Origin: a virus
Virus record (IMG/VR): IMGVR_UViG_3300030012_000241
Location: 1 to 53,527 of that record
Strand: one strand, 5' to 3'
DNA length: 53,527 nucleotides
Position 1 is the first letter of the stretch. Each line of letters starts with the position of its first letter. Below, piece after piece: positions 6,610 to 15,852 of the stretch. The position numbers were made by a program, and so were the translations under genes. The notes beneath the pieces are model-generated. The model had not been told where the DNA came from. It saw nothing but the letters and a program-made list of their open reading frames with translations, and searched no databases.

Positions 6610-7745
6610 AAGTCCTCAGCCTATTCGATGGAATGAGCTGTGGTCGTATTGCCCTTGACCAATTAAATATACCAATAGATACTTATTATGCAAGTGAGAT
6701 AGATAAGTATGCCATACAAGTAACACAAGCTAACTATCCTGATACAATACAAGTCGGAGATATTTGTAATTTAGACCCTAAAGATTATCAAGATGTTGAC
6801 CTTATATTTGCAGGTTCACCATGTCAAGGTTTTTCTTTTGCAGGTAAACAGTTAGCATTTGATGACCCAAGAAGTGCTTTATTTTTTGAGTTTGTAAGAC
6901 TTCTTAAAGCCATCAAACCAAAGTATTTTTTATTAGAAAATGTAAGAATGAAGAAAGAGTTTTTAGATATAATATCTGAACAAGTATCTGAGTGCTATCC
7001 TGAAATACCTTTTGGTATAGAACCAATACTAATTAATTCTGCATTAGTCTCAGCACAGTCAAGACAAAGATACTATTGGACTAACATACCTGGAGTCAAT
7101 CAGCCAGATGATAGAGGCTTCGTGTTAAGAGATATTTTAGAAACAGAACCAAACAATTACACAATCATGTCTGATAAATTTGTTGCAAGAAACGGCAATA
7201 GAAATTGCATGATAGATAAAAATAAAAAGAAAGCCAGCAATCTATCTGCTATGGAATATGTTAAAAATGGTAGACAAGGAGACTATCTTGCATGTGATAA
7301 AAAAGGAACACCCCAGCAGGTTGGAGTAGCCGTAGATATAAATGGCCACGATATACTCAAAAGAGTTTACAGTCCTGATGGTAAATCTCCTACATTAAAT
7401 AGTATGAACGGAGGTAATCGACAACCAAAGGTTGTTAAAGGAGGTGCTTTTAGAGCTAGGTCAATAGATAAAGATGGTAATAGAGTTGCATGGAAAGAAG
7501 TAAAACCAAAACAAATGTTAGAACTAAGAAAAGATGATAAGTCAAACACAGTATCAAGTGTGTCAAAGGATAGTTTGGTGGTAGAAGACTTGTCCTGGAG
7601 AAAGCTAACACCCTTAGAGTGTGAAAGGCTGCAAACAGTTCCTGATAATTATACAAACCATGTTTCTAATACACAAAGATATAAGATGCTTGGCAATGGT
7701 TGGACGGTAGAAGTTATTAAGCATATATTAAAAGGGATGCAATGA
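6606..7745 (+). CDS. C5-cytosine DNA methyltransferase
   Basis: 379 residues. It transfers a methyl group from S-adenosylmethionine to carbon 5 of cytosine. Conserved motifs are in order: motif I LSLFDGMSCG (4-13), motif IV SPCQGFSFAG with catalytic Cys73, motif VI ENV (111-113), motif VIII QSRQRYYW (151-158), a variable target-recognition region (about 170-330), and motifs IX-X RKLTPLECERLQ and MLGNGWTVEVI. No restriction enzyme is adjacent, so it is an orphan enzyme, probably protecting phage DNA from host restriction. ATGA overlaps link it to the primase and polymerase genes. Confidence 0.93.
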   Translation: MKVLSLFDGMSCGRIALDQLNIPIDTYYASEIDKYAIQVTQANYPDTIQVGDICNLDPKDYQDVDLIFAGSPCQGFSFAGKQLAFDDPRSALFFEFVRLLKAIKPKYFLLENVRMKKEFLDIISEQVSECYPEIPFGIEPILINSALVSAQSRQRYYWTNIPGVNQPDDRGFVLRDILETEPNNYTIMSDKFVARNGNRNCMIDKNKKKASNLSAMEYVKNGRQGDYLACDKKGTPQQVGVAVDINGHDILKRVYSPDGKSPTLNSMNGGNRQPKVVKGGAFRARSIDKDGNRVAWKEVKPKQMLELRKDDKSNTVSSVSKDSLVVEDLSWRKLTPLECERLQTVPDNYTNHVSNTQRYKMLGNGWTVEVIKHILKGMQ

Positions 7746-9490
7746 AGTTAGTCTTTGACATAGAAACTGATGACATAAAAGCTACTAAGATATGGTGCAT
7801 CGTAGCAATAGATGAAGACAATAATATAAAAACTTTTGACCTAGATAATATAGAAGAAGGCATAGACTATTTAGAACAAGCAGACACTTTGATAGGCCAT
7901 AATATATTAGGCTTTGATATACCAGTCATCAAAGATTTATATGGTGTTGACCTTTACAATAAAAAAATTATAGACACACTTGTTATATCAAGACTTATAA
8001 ATCCTAATAAAGAGAAAGGTCATAGTCTAAAAAATTGGGGCTTTCTTTTAGGACAAAATAAAGGAACACCTCCAGAAGATTTTACTATCTATTCAAAAGA
8101 GATGCTTGACTATTGTGTATTAGATGTGCAACTTAATAAAAAACTTTATAATCATTTACAACAACACGTCAAAGGATTTTCTCAAGAATGTGTAAACCTG
8201 GAGCATTCTGTTTTTAAAATTATAGCAAAGCAACGTAAAGACGGTTTTAAATTTGACATGGAACAAGCGATGTCTTTGTTAAGTAAATTAGTTTCTAGAA
8301 GGAAAGAAGTTGAAGATGAAGTGCATGAAACATTTAAACCAAAGTGGGTAGACGTAAAAGAAGTTCAGCCACGTTTAAAAAAAGATGGTTCATTATCTAA
8401 GCAAGGACTGACAGAGCATGAGTACAATAATTTATTAGAAAAGTTTGCAGATGTACCCATGCCAAAAGACTACAAGTTTATTAGAAAAGAATTAGTAGAA
8501 TTTAATTTAGGAAGTAGAAAACAAATAGGTGAGTATCTAATAGATTTTGGATGGAAGCCTGAAAGATTTACTCCTACTGGACAACCTATAGTAGATGAGG
8601 GTACACTAAAAAAGATAGACCATATTCACGAAGCTAATCTGATAGCAGAGTTTTTACTTCTTCAAAAAAGGATTGCTCAAATACAGTCTTGGATAGATGC
8701 AGTAGAAGACGATGAAAGAGTGCATGGTGGGGTCATTAGTAATGGTGCTATTACAGGAAGAATGACACATAACAATCCAAACATGGCACAAGTTCCTAGT
8801 GTTCATAATGTATATGGAAAAGAGTGTCGTCAATGCTGGACAGTAGAAGAAGGTAACAGACTTGTAGGTATAGATGCAAGTCAGTTGGAACTTAGATTAC
8901 TAGCACACTATATGGCAGACAAGGAGTACGTCAATGAAATATTACATGGAGATATTCACACAACTAACCAAAAACTTGCAGGACTTAAATCAAGAGACCA
9001 GGCAAAAACTTTCATCTATGCCCTCATTTACGGAGCAGGAGATGAAAAAATTGGAAAAATCATTGGAGGAGATAGACAAGAAGGTAAGAGAATGCGAGAG
9101 TCTTTTCTCAATAGTCTCCCATCATTTAACAATCTTAAGAACAGAGTTGAGTCAGCAACAAGGAAAGGATTTTTAAAAGGTCTTGACGGTAGGAAGATAA
9201 GACTAAGACATAAACATGCTGCTTTAAATACATTATTACAATGTGGTGGAGCAGTAGTAATGAAGAGAGCTTTAGTAAAATTAGTTGACCTTCTAGATTT
9301 AAACACAATCAATTATAAAATCGTAGCCAACGTACACGATGAGTGGCAGATAGAAACCACAGAGAAAACAGCAGACTTTGTAGGTGAGATGGGGATAAAA
9401 GCAATAAGAGAAACTGCTGATTACTATGATATGAGGTGTCCATTGGATGCTGAATATAAAGTAGGAGGGAACTGGAGTGAAACCCACTAA
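7742..9490 (+). CDS. Family A DNA polymerase with 3'-5' exonuclease
   Basis: 582 residues, the phage replicative polymerase. The exonuclease domain has Exo I DIET (Asp6, Glu8), Exo II GHNILGFD and Exo III YCVLDVQ. The polymerase domain has motif A GIDASQLELR with Asp378, motif B RDQAKTFIYALIYGAG with Lys422 and Tyr426, and motif C VHDEWQ. Tyr426 aligns with T7 Tyr526 and E. coli Phe762, the site that sets ribose discrimination and fidelity. There is no 5'-3' exonuclease domain, as in T7. It overlaps the neighbouring genes by short junctions. Confidence 0.95.
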   Translation: MKLVFDIETDDIKATKIWCIVAIDEDNNIKTFDLDNIEEGIDYLEQADTLIGHNILGFDIPVIKDLYGVDLYNKKIIDTLVISRLINPNKEKGHSLKNWGFLLGQNKGTPPEDFTIYSKEMLDYCVLDVQLNKKLYNHLQQHVKGFSQECVNLEHSVFKIIAKQRKDGFKFDMEQAMSLLSKLVSRRKEVEDEVHETFKPKWVDVKEVQPRLKKDGSLSKQGLTEHEYNNLLEKFADVPMPKDYKFIRKELVEFNLGSRKQIGEYLIDFGWKPERFTPTGQPIVDEGTLKKIDHIHEANLIAEFLLLQKRIAQIQSWIDAVEDDERVHGGVISNGAITGRMTHNNPNMAQVPSVHNVYGKECRQCWTVEEGNRLVGIDASQLELRLLAHYMADKEYVNEILHGDIHTTNQKLAGLKSRDQAKTFIYALIYGAGDEKIGKIIGGDRQEGKRMRESFLNSLPSFNNLKNRVESATRKGFLKGLDGRKIRLRHKHAALNTLLQCGGAVVMKRALVKLVDLLDLNTINYKIVANVHDEWQIETTEKTADFVGEMGIKAIRETADYYDMRCPLDAEYKVGGNWSETH

Positions 9491-9914
9491 AGACGATAGA
9501 AAAAAATATGACTTAGATTTACAGTACGGAGAGATAAGGGAGGACAAAATCAGAGACATGTTAGAAAATAAAAAAATAGAAGTTAAATCTGAACGTGGCC
9601 GTTGGATGGAAACAGGAAACATTTGTATTGAGTACGAGTCCTGGGGCAAGCCTTCAGGCATACGAGCTACAGAGTCAGACTATTGGTTTCACAATCTTTG
9701 TGTTGGCGATAAAGAATTTTGCACTATAGTTTTTGATACTAAAATGTTAAAGCTTATAGTAAATGAATTAGATAGTTTTAAAACTGTTGCAGGGGGAGAC
9801 CATAATGCAAGTAGAATGTATTTAGTTAGTCTTCAAAAGTTATTTTCTAATGATGTTATTAAAGCATTTAAAAAAGAATTATCAAAAGGACAAAAAAATG
9901 ACAACAAAAACTAA
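9477..9914 (+). CDS. Putative PD-(D/E)XK endonuclease
   Basis: 145 residues, starting inside the end of the polymerase gene. The pattern EVK (35-37), TGNICIEYESWGKPSGI (47-61), then T-x-x-DYW resembles from memory a family of small phage nucleases with the PD-(D/E)XK core, usually encoded beside polymerase. It may process recombination or packaging intermediates. Activity is inferred from the motif only. Confidence 0.6.
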   Translation: MKPTKDDRKKYDLDLQYGEIREDKIRDMLENKKIEVKSERGRWMETGNICIEYESWGKPSGIRATESDYWFHNLCVGDKEFCTIVFDTKMLKLIVNELDSFKTVAGGDHNASRMYLVSLQKLFSNDVIKAFKKELSKGQKNDNKN

Positions 9915-10707
9915 CGAGCCTATCGACAAATCTGAATCACAGGTGTATAATAATAAGTTCACATCGGAAGCTGGACATTGGTATGACAGAGAGGGGTCGC
10001 CAGCTTACACCATCATCGGTGCTAACGGTAAAGAAAGAAACACAACATTAAGAGATGCCAAGAAAGAAGGGCTAGTACCTTCTGTAACTACAGTTCTTAA
10101 TATTGTAGCTAAACCTTCATTAGAAAATTGGAAAATAAATAAAGCTCTTGAAGCCTCCATTGAGTTACAACAGGGCGAGGACGAACCAAACGAAGACTTT
10201 ATTTATAGATGTAAGACAGCTCAAAGAGACATTGGTCAATCAGCTGCAGCCCAAGGAACTAAGATACATGCTCTAATTGAAAGAGGATTTGAAGGTAAGT
10301 CAAATAATAAATCGTATCGTGCCGTAAAGAAATTTTTAGACAAGCACTTTCCAAATGAGGAATGGATTGCTGAGGATTCTTTTTGCTCAGAATTAGGGTA
10401 TGGTGGCAAGATAGACTTATATTCTAAGTCAGGTATCTTTGTGGATTTTAAAACTAAAGATGGCTTAGAAGGTAAAGACCCAGCAAGATTAGTATATGAT
10501 GAGCATGGTATGCAGTTATCAGCTTATGCTCAGGGCTGTGGGTTTGATAATCCTCAACGTGTATCTGTATTTGTTGATAGAGAGAAAACAGATTTAGCAC
10601 TAGGCCACATTTGGGATGACGACTCACATATAAAACATGTAGAAATGTTTAACAGTTTATTAACCTATTGGAAGTTAGTTAAGAATTACGACTCATCTAC
10701 TTTATGA
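9898..10707 (+). CDS. PD-(D/E)XK exonuclease (Cas4/RecB-type fold)
   Basis: 269 residues from the ATG at 9898, preceded by AAAGGAC; an upstream in-frame ATG at 9850 lies deep in the previous gene. Catalytic signature residues are visible: GTKIHALIE with His124, GGKIDL with Asp173, VDFKTK with Asp183 and Lys185, then QLSAYAQ. This is the order of RecB/Cas4-like nucleases. It probably replaces the T7 gp6 exonuclease in host DNA degradation, primer removal or recombination. It ends in an ATGA overlap with the next gene. Confidence 0.8.
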   Translation: MTTKTNEPIDKSESQVYNNKFTSEAGHWYDREGSPAYTIIGANGKERNTTLRDAKKEGLVPSVTTVLNIVAKPSLENWKINKALEASIELQQGEDEPNEDFIYRCKTAQRDIGQSAAAQGTKIHALIERGFEGKSNNKSYRAVKKFLDKHFPNEEWIAEDSFCSELGYGGKIDLYSKSGIFVDFKTKDGLEGKDPARLVYDEHGMQLSAYAQGCGFDNPQRVSVFVDREKTDLALGHIWDDDSHIKHVEMFNSLLTYWKLVKNYDSSTL

Positions 10708-11045
10708 ATGCAAGAAAAGCTAAAGCTATACGAAGAAAAAGCTATCAGTTATTGTATGACTGGATAAGGTTTGAATGTTTGTCTGAAGAAGAACGTAACA
10801 CTATGAAGCCTATTGTTGATAGTGAAGTAAAAGAAGATATGATGAGTATGATACCAAAACAAACTCATTACTTTCATAGACAGACTTTGTATTTATCAGC
10901 CTGGACTTTAAAATGGGTACAGAAAAAAGTTAAGAGACTAATTAAGAAAGGATATACTTTAGAAGAAATAGAATATACTTTATTATTAGACAAGCAACCA
11001 GAAGCTCCTATAGGAATGGGAGTAAACACAGGAATACAATTCTAA
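10704..11045 (+). CDS. Hypothetical basic helical protein (113 aa)
   Basis: ATGA overlap with the nuclease gene. Helical and basic (RKAKAIRRKSYQLLYDWIRF; WVQKKVKRLIKKGY), consistent with nucleic acid binding, but no family is recognised. Confidence 0.6.
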   Translation: MNARKAKAIRRKSYQLLYDWIRFECLSEEERNTMKPIVDSEVKEDMMSMIPKQTHYFHRQTLYLSAWTLKWVQKKVKRLIKKGYTLEEIEYTLLLDKQPEAPIGMGVNTGIQF

Positions 11046-11305
11046 TGGAAAGTAAATTTGATGAGCTAGAAATATTAGAGGATGTAGAAGAATATATTAT
11101 TGATACATACAAACAACACTATGCAGGTAAGTATCAGGCAACAGATATGATTATTGATGCTGGTCATGGTGAAGGTTTTTGTATAGGTAATATAATGAAA
11201 TATGCTATGCGATGTGGGAAGAAAGACGAAAAAGAAAAAGAGCTATTGAAGATAATACATTATGCAATCATAGCCATATACATAGAGAGGAACAATGGAA
11301 GATAA
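11045..11305 (+). CDS. DUF3310-like protein
   Basis: 86 residues. The segment GFCIGNIMKYAMRCGKKDEK followed by ELLKIIHYAI matches from memory the core of DUF3310, small proteins common beside phage nucleotide-metabolism and replication genes, whose biochemical role is not settled. It starts with a TAATG overlap and ends inside the ribonucleotide reductase gene start. Confidence 0.65.
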   Translation: MESKFDELEILEDVEEYIIDTYKQHYAGKYQATDMIIDAGHGEGFCIGNIMKYAMRCGKKDEKEKELLKIIHYAIIAIYIERNNGR

Positions 11306-13187
11306 AGTGGGGAAGAAACCTTATTTAGGTATAACAATAGATTATGATAAAGAAAAAGAGTTTGATAAATTTAGTTTAGATACTTTAAAAGATAGATATT
11401 TATGGGATAATGAAACACATGCACAAGAAGCATTCGCAAGAGCCTCAATCTTCGGAGCAACATACAAAGGGGAAGTGGATTTTGAATTGGCTCAAAGACT
11501 TTACAACTATAGTTCCTCTCGCTGGTTCATGTTCAGCACTCCTATTCTTAGCAACGGAGGAACGACACGTGGGCTTCCTATCAGTTGTTTTCTTAATTAT
11601 GTACCTGACAGTAGGGATGGTCTTTCTGCTCATTATGATGAGAATATATGGCTCGCAAGTTCAGGTGGAGGGATTGGTGGATATTGGGGGGATGTTAGGA
11701 GTAACGGTATATCTACTACTCATGGCTCTCGTTCTACTGGAAGTATTCCCTTCATCCATGTAGTAGACTCACAGATGCTTGCCTTTAACCAAGGCACTAC
11801 AAGACGTGGAAGTTATGCAGCTTACATGGATATATCTCATCCTGAGATAGAAGAGTTTATTAATATCAGAAAAGAGTCTGGTGGAGATATAAATAGAAAG
11901 TCTCTTAACTTACATAACGGAGTCAATCTAAATAATGATTATCTTAATGCAGTAAAAGAAGATGCAGATTGGAGACTAATAGACCCTAAGACAAAAGAAG
12001 CAGTAAGAACTGTAAAAGCTAGAGACTTGTGGTGGCAAATGTTAAATGCCAGAGCAGAAACAGGAGAGCCTTACATGATTAATATAGATACATGTAATGA
12101 TAAACTTCCTGAAGCACAAAAAGAATTAGGCCTTAGTATAAAACAAAGTAATTTATGTTCTGAGATTACACTACCTACAGACGAAGAGAGAACAGCAGTA
12201 TGTTGTTTGTCTTCCGTAAATTTAGAACACTTTGATGAGTGGGTTAGTGATAACTATTTTATTGAAGACCTAATAACTATGTTGGATAATATTATTGAAC
12301 ACTACATTGAAAATGCTGTAGATACAAAACACTTAGGAGGTTACATTGCAAATTTTAAACGTTTTAAAAACTATATCAAACCTGGGAAAGAAGGCTTTGT
12401 TAAGTCTGCTTACTCTGCTTATAGAGAAAGGTCTTTGGGTCTGGGAGCAATGGGTTTCCATGCTTATCTCCAGTCTAAAAACATTTCGTTTGAAAGCATC
12501 TTTGCTACGAGCTTTAACCACAAGGCATTTAGCTTTATTAAAAATTCAGCCACCAAAGCTTCTGAAAGACTTTGCGAGTTACGTGGTGAGTGTCCTGACT
12601 TACATGGTGGGAAGCTTCGTAATGCTAACCTTCTTGCTGTTGCTCCTAATGCTAGCTCTGGTATTATTTGTAGTGGCACTAGCCCTAGCATTGAGCCTTA
12701 CCGTGCTAATGCATATACCCACAAAACTTTATCAGGCTCTTACCAAGTCAAAAACAAATTCCTCTCAAAACTCTTCGGAAGAAAAAAACTTAGAGGAAAA
12801 AAGCTAGAAGAAACTTGGAAAAGTATTACAGCTAACGAAGGTAGTGTGCAACATTTAGATATACTAACTGAAGAAGAAAAAGAAGTATTCAAAACAGCTA
12901 ACGAAATAAATCAGATATGGATTGTAGAACATGCCTATCAAAGACAACAATATATATGTCAGGCACAATCAGTAAATTTATTTTTTACTTTACCCAAAAC
13001 AACGGAGGCTCAGGAAGTACATGATGACTACATGCAGTATGTAAACGATGTGCATTGGTACGGCATGAACAAATTAAAATCTTTATATTATTTTAGGTCT
13101 AATGCTGCAAGAAATGTAGAGAATGTAAACGTTAAAGTACCTAGAATAAAACTAGACGAAGTAGAATGTATAGCCTGTGAAGGATGA
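11295..13187 (+). CDS. nrdA: Ribonucleotide reductase, large (alpha) subunit
   Basis: 630 residues. It reduces ribonucleoside diphosphates to deoxy forms to feed phage DNA synthesis. The active-site signature NLCSEI is present (Asn286, Cys288, Glu290), with PISCFLN supplying one redox cysteine and a C-terminal CIACEG pair that takes electrons from thioredoxin or glutaredoxin. The catalytic barrel starts almost at once, so the N-terminal ATP-cone is missing and dATP feedback at that site is likely lost. That is common in phage enzymes. The small subunit lies downstream at 14435. Confidence 0.93.
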   Translation: MEDKVGKKPYLGITIDYDKEKEFDKFSLDTLKDRYLWDNETHAQEAFARASIFGATYKGEVDFELAQRLYNYSSSRWFMFSTPILSNGGTTRGLPISCFLNYVPDSRDGLSAHYDENIWLASSGGGIGGYWGDVRSNGISTTHGSRSTGSIPFIHVVDSQMLAFNQGTTRRGSYAAYMDISHPEIEEFINIRKESGGDINRKSLNLHNGVNLNNDYLNAVKEDADWRLIDPKTKEAVRTVKARDLWWQMLNARAETGEPYMINIDTCNDKLPEAQKELGLSIKQSNLCSEITLPTDEERTAVCCLSSVNLEHFDEWVSDNYFIEDLITMLDNIIEHYIENAVDTKHLGGYIANFKRFKNYIKPGKEGFVKSAYSAYRERSLGLGAMGFHAYLQSKNISFESIFATSFNHKAFSFIKNSATKASERLCELRGECPDLHGGKLRNANLLAVAPNASSGIICSGTSPSIEPYRANAYTHKTLSGSYQVKNKFLSKLFGRKKLRGKKLEETWKSITANEGSVQHLDILTEEEKEVFKTANEINQIWIVEHAYQRQQYICQAQSVNLFFTLPKTTEAQEVHDDYMQYVNDVHWYGMNKLKSLYYFRSNAARNVENVNVKVPRIKLDEVECIACEG

Positions 13188-13522
13188 AAACACAATCAGC
13201 AAAAGCAAAAGGTCGTAATCTACAAAAGTGGACTAGAGACCAACTAATAAAAGAATTAAAAATACATGATGAAGATATTGAAAGTAGGCCTATGGGTTCT
13301 TCTGGTGAAGACCTTATTATGGCAAGAGCTGCAAGGAAGAATTTTCCTTACTCAGTTGAATGTAAAAATCAGGAACGAGTCAATGTCTGGACAGCCTACA
13401 AACAAGCATCGGAAAATTGTGGAAAGTATGAACCTCTAGTTGTTATAAAAAAGAACAGGCACAAACCATTAATAGTTATTGATGCAGAATTTTTTATTAA
13501 ATTACATAAGAGAAAGAAATGA
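13184..13522 (+). CDS. Holliday-junction-resolvase-like nuclease
   Basis: 112 residues. The segments SRPMGSSGEDLIMARAARK (Asp43) and SVECKNQE (Glu59, Lys61) give the PD-(D/E)XK arrangement of small resolvase-like phage nucleases. It is inserted between the two ribonucleotide reductase genes with ATGA overlaps on both sides. It probably resolves branched DNA before packaging; this is inference from fold and context. Confidence 0.7.
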   Translation: MKTQSAKAKGRNLQKWTRDQLIKELKIHDEDIESRPMGSSGEDLIMARAARKNFPYSVECKNQERVNVWTAYKQASENCGKYEPLVVIKKNRHKPLIVIDAEFFIKLHKRKK

Positions 13523-14082
13523 AAACATTTATAGAAATCGGAACGTGTGATTTTGATACTTGTCAGAAGTTAGCTGATAATGGTTGGCAAGGAATTATGA
13601 TAGAGCCTAACCCACAAGCATTTAAAAATATGAATAAGGTTATGGGAGACTATGATAATGTAATAACTCTACAGTATGCTGTCTCTGATTATGAAGGCAT
13701 GATAGAGTTAGGTGTATCTAAACAAGACTACCCTGATAAAATGGTCAGAGGTATGTCATCTGTTGTAGCTGAAAATCATAAAGGTGGTAGGGTCTTTGAA
13801 TATAATGATAAATCTAAAACATATTTAGATAAAGTTATAGAAGTTCCTTGCACAAGATTAGATACTCTTATTTATGAAAATGCAGTTACAAGAATAGATT
13901 TTTTAAAGATAGATGTCGAAGGACATGAAATGAATATCATCGAAGATTATACCTGGGATGTTAAGCCTACTTTTATAAAGATAGAGCATAAGCATATTGA
14001 TGATGTTAAAGCTGTAGATATATTACAGAGCCAGGGTTATTTAACATGGACAGAAAAGGAGGACATATATGCAATTCGTTAA
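13519..14082 (+). CDS. FkbM-family methyltransferase
   Basis: 187 residues. FkbM enzymes are SAM-dependent O-methyltransferases, often acting on sugars. Visible are the N-terminal EIGTCDFDTCQ in the SAM loop position, MIEPNP for the acidic ribose-binding residue, and the family hallmark RIDFLKIDVEGHE near residue 132. The target is unknown. With a cytidylyltransferase downstream and glycosyltransferase domains in the late region, a role in glycan decoration is possible but unproven. Confidence 0.85.
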   Translation: MKTFIEIGTCDFDTCQKLADNGWQGIMIEPNPQAFKNMNKVMGDYDNVITLQYAVSDYEGMIELGVSKQDYPDKMVRGMSSVVAENHKGGRVFEYNDKSKTYLDKVIEVPCTRLDTLIYENAVTRIDFLKIDVEGHEMNIIEDYTWDVKPTFIKIEHKHIDDVKAVDILQSQGYLTWTEKEDIYAIR

Positions 14083-14221
14083 ATACTTTCACAAACTAAT
14101 GAAGTCTACTAGATTACATAAAATAATTAAAATGATGGGTCTAGGAGAAAAAAGAAAACCAAAAACGGTACGTCTCAAAAAAGATGGGACACCAGATAAA
14201 AGATATAAGGAGAATAAATGA
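14069..14221 (+). CDS. Tiny basic hypothetical protein (50 aa)
   Basis: Good ribosome site AAGGAGGA, inside the end of the FkbM gene, and ATGA overlap with the next gene. Begins MQFVKYFHKL and is Lys/Arg-rich to its end (RKPKTVRLKKDG). Function is unknown. Confidence 0.6.
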   Translation: MQFVKYFHKLMKSTRLHKIIKMMGLGEKRKPKTVRLKKDGTPDKRYKENK

Positions 14222-14451
14222 AGTTACAACAACAAGTAGTACAGGCTTTGTTTTGTAAATACGAAGCACAGAAACAAGAAGCTAAAGTAGAGATAATGCT
14301 TTACTTTGAAAATCCAGTAGGAGTAGCAGACCATCCTAATTTAATTGAAACATTAGATGGGTTGATAAAAAAATATAATGAAGCAGACGAAAAAATATGT
14401 GGGCTTAAAAAACTTGTAGGGGAGGTAGAAGAAGATGGCACTATTGACTGA
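14218..14451 (+). CDS. Hypothetical helical protein (77 aa)
   Basis: Ribosome site AAGGAG precedes the ATG at 14218. The first 25 and last 30 residues look like two amphipathic helices forming a coiled-coil hairpin. It overlaps the start of the small ribonucleotide reductase gene. No family is recognised. Confidence 0.6.
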   Translation: MKLQQQVVQALFCKYEAQKQEAKVEIMLYFENPVGVADHPNLIETLDGLIKKYNEADEKICGLKKLVGEVEEDGTID

Positions 14452-15409
14452 TAGAGATTATTACAAACCGTTTGAATATCCGTGGATGTATGATTATTAC
14501 AAACTACAAAATCAAATGCATTGGATGCCTGAGTCAGTTCCTTTACATAACGATGTAAAAGATTGGCAAGACGTTACAAAGAATGAGAAGTATTTACTTA
14601 CTCAAATATTTAGATTATTTACACAATCAGATGTAGATGTAGGTGCAGGTTATGTAGATAAATACATGCCTATATTTAAAAAGCCTGAAGCAAGAATGAT
14701 GATGTCTTCGTTTGCAAACATGGAGTCTATACATCAGGATGCATACAGTCTTTTATTAGATACAGTAGGAATGCCTGAGATAGAATACAAAGCTTTTGCT
14801 GAGTATGAAGAGATGTCTGACAAGCATGATTATGTTGGTAACTTTAAACCATTGAAGTCTGATAAAAAAACAATAGCTAAAACCCTAGCAGTTTACTCTG
14901 CTTTTACAGAAGGCCTACAATTATTTAGTAGCTTTGCAATCTTATTAAACTTTCCAAGGTTCGGTAAGATGAAAGGCATGGGTCAGATAGTTACATATTC
15001 TATACGTGATGAGTCATTACATGTAGAAGCTATGACTAAATTATTTAGAGAGTTCATACAAGAAAACTTAAATATATGGACGGATGATTTTAAAAAAGAA
15101 ATATATCAGATATGTAGAGAAATGGTAAAACTAGAAGACAAGTTTCTAGATTTAGTATTTGATATGGGAGATATACAAGGCTTAACTAAAGACGATATGT
15201 ATAAATATAACAGATACATAGCTGACAGAAGATTATTACAACTTGGTTTAAAACCAAACTATAAACAAAATGAGAACCCTTTACCTTGGTTAGATGAAGT
15301 TATGGGTGTAGAACATCAAAACTTCTTTGAAGGTAGAGCTACTACATATATGAAAGCAGGACTGCGAGGTAGTCATAAAAATATTACCTTTGCAGATTTG
15401 TCAGAATAA
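14435..15409 (+). CDS. nrdB: Ribonucleotide reductase, small (beta) subunit
   Basis: 324 residues, the radical-generating partner of NrdA. Iron ligands are recognisable in FTQSDVD, MESIHQDAY, FTEGLQLF and RDESLHVEA. The Tyr seven residues after the first helix Glu (ESIHQDAY) is in the position of the radical tyrosine Tyr122 of E. coli, so this looks like a conventional tyrosyl-radical class I enzyme. GGGGAGG lies upstream of the ATG. It is separated from nrdA by four genes. Confidence 0.93.
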   Translation: MALLTDRDYYKPFEYPWMYDYYKLQNQMHWMPESVPLHNDVKDWQDVTKNEKYLLTQIFRLFTQSDVDVGAGYVDKYMPIFKKPEARMMMSSFANMESIHQDAYSLLLDTVGMPEIEYKAFAEYEEMSDKHDYVGNFKPLKSDKKTIAKTLAVYSAFTEGLQLFSSFAILLNFPRFGKMKGMGQIVTYSIRDESLHVEAMTKLFREFIQENLNIWTDDFKKEIYQICREMVKLEDKFLDLVFDMGDIQGLTKDDMYKYNRYIADRRLLQLGLKPNYKQNENPLPWLDEVMGVEHQNFFEGRATTYMKAGLRGSHKNITFADLSE

Positions 15410-15852
15410 TGAGAAGTTTTCTAGGACTTAAATCTAGAGTAGGCATTACCTGTGGTGCATTTGATTTATTACATGCAGGTCATGTCACTATGTTAGAGGA
15501 GGCTAAGACGGTATGTGACTATCTAATAGTAGCATTACAGACTGACCCCTCAACAGATAGACCAGAAAAAAACAAACCTTTACAAAGTATTGTAGAAAGG
15601 CAGATACAATTAAAAGGTATCAGATGGGTGGACGATATTGTGGTTTATCATAGAGAGCATGAGTTGGAAGATATTTTATATACTTTCCCTATTGATGTAA
15701 GAATCATAGGAGAAGAATATAGAAATGCAATATTCACAGGTAAAGGCCTATGTAAAGAAAGAGGAATAGAAATATATTATAACAAGAGGGGACATAAATT
15801 TAGCACTACAGAACTAAGGAATAGAAATGAAGAGGAAAGAAAAAAAGAGTGA
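15409..15852 (+). CDS. Cytidylyltransferase-like nucleotidyltransferase
   Basis: 147 residues with the nucleotidyltransferase signature GAFDLLHAGH (HxGH), a DYLIVALQTD strand and a C-terminal STTELRNR corresponding to the ISTTxIR motif. Closest in pattern to glycerol-3-phosphate cytidylyltransferase (TagD) and the RfaE C-domain group. It would activate a sugar or polyol phosphate as a CDP or ADP derivative, perhaps for glycosylation of virion or host surface. The substrate cannot be told from sequence. Confidence 0.85.
   Translation: MRSFLGLKSRVGITCGAFDLLHAGHVTMLEEAKTVCDYLIVALQTDPSTDRPEKNKPLQSIVERQIQLKGIRWVDDIVVYHREHELEDILYTFPIDVRIIGEEYRNAIFTGKGLCKERGIEIYYNKRGHKFSTTELRNRNEEERKKE

Noticed and set aside
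8934-9176. 80-residue frame inside the DNA polymerase gene
   Set aside because: It covers polymerase motif B in another frame; no ribosome site, no sign of an independent gene.
12346-12807. 153-residue frame inside nrdA
   Set aside because: Overlaps the conserved alpha-subunit core; hydrophobic Leu-rich composition is typical of a frame-shifted shadow.
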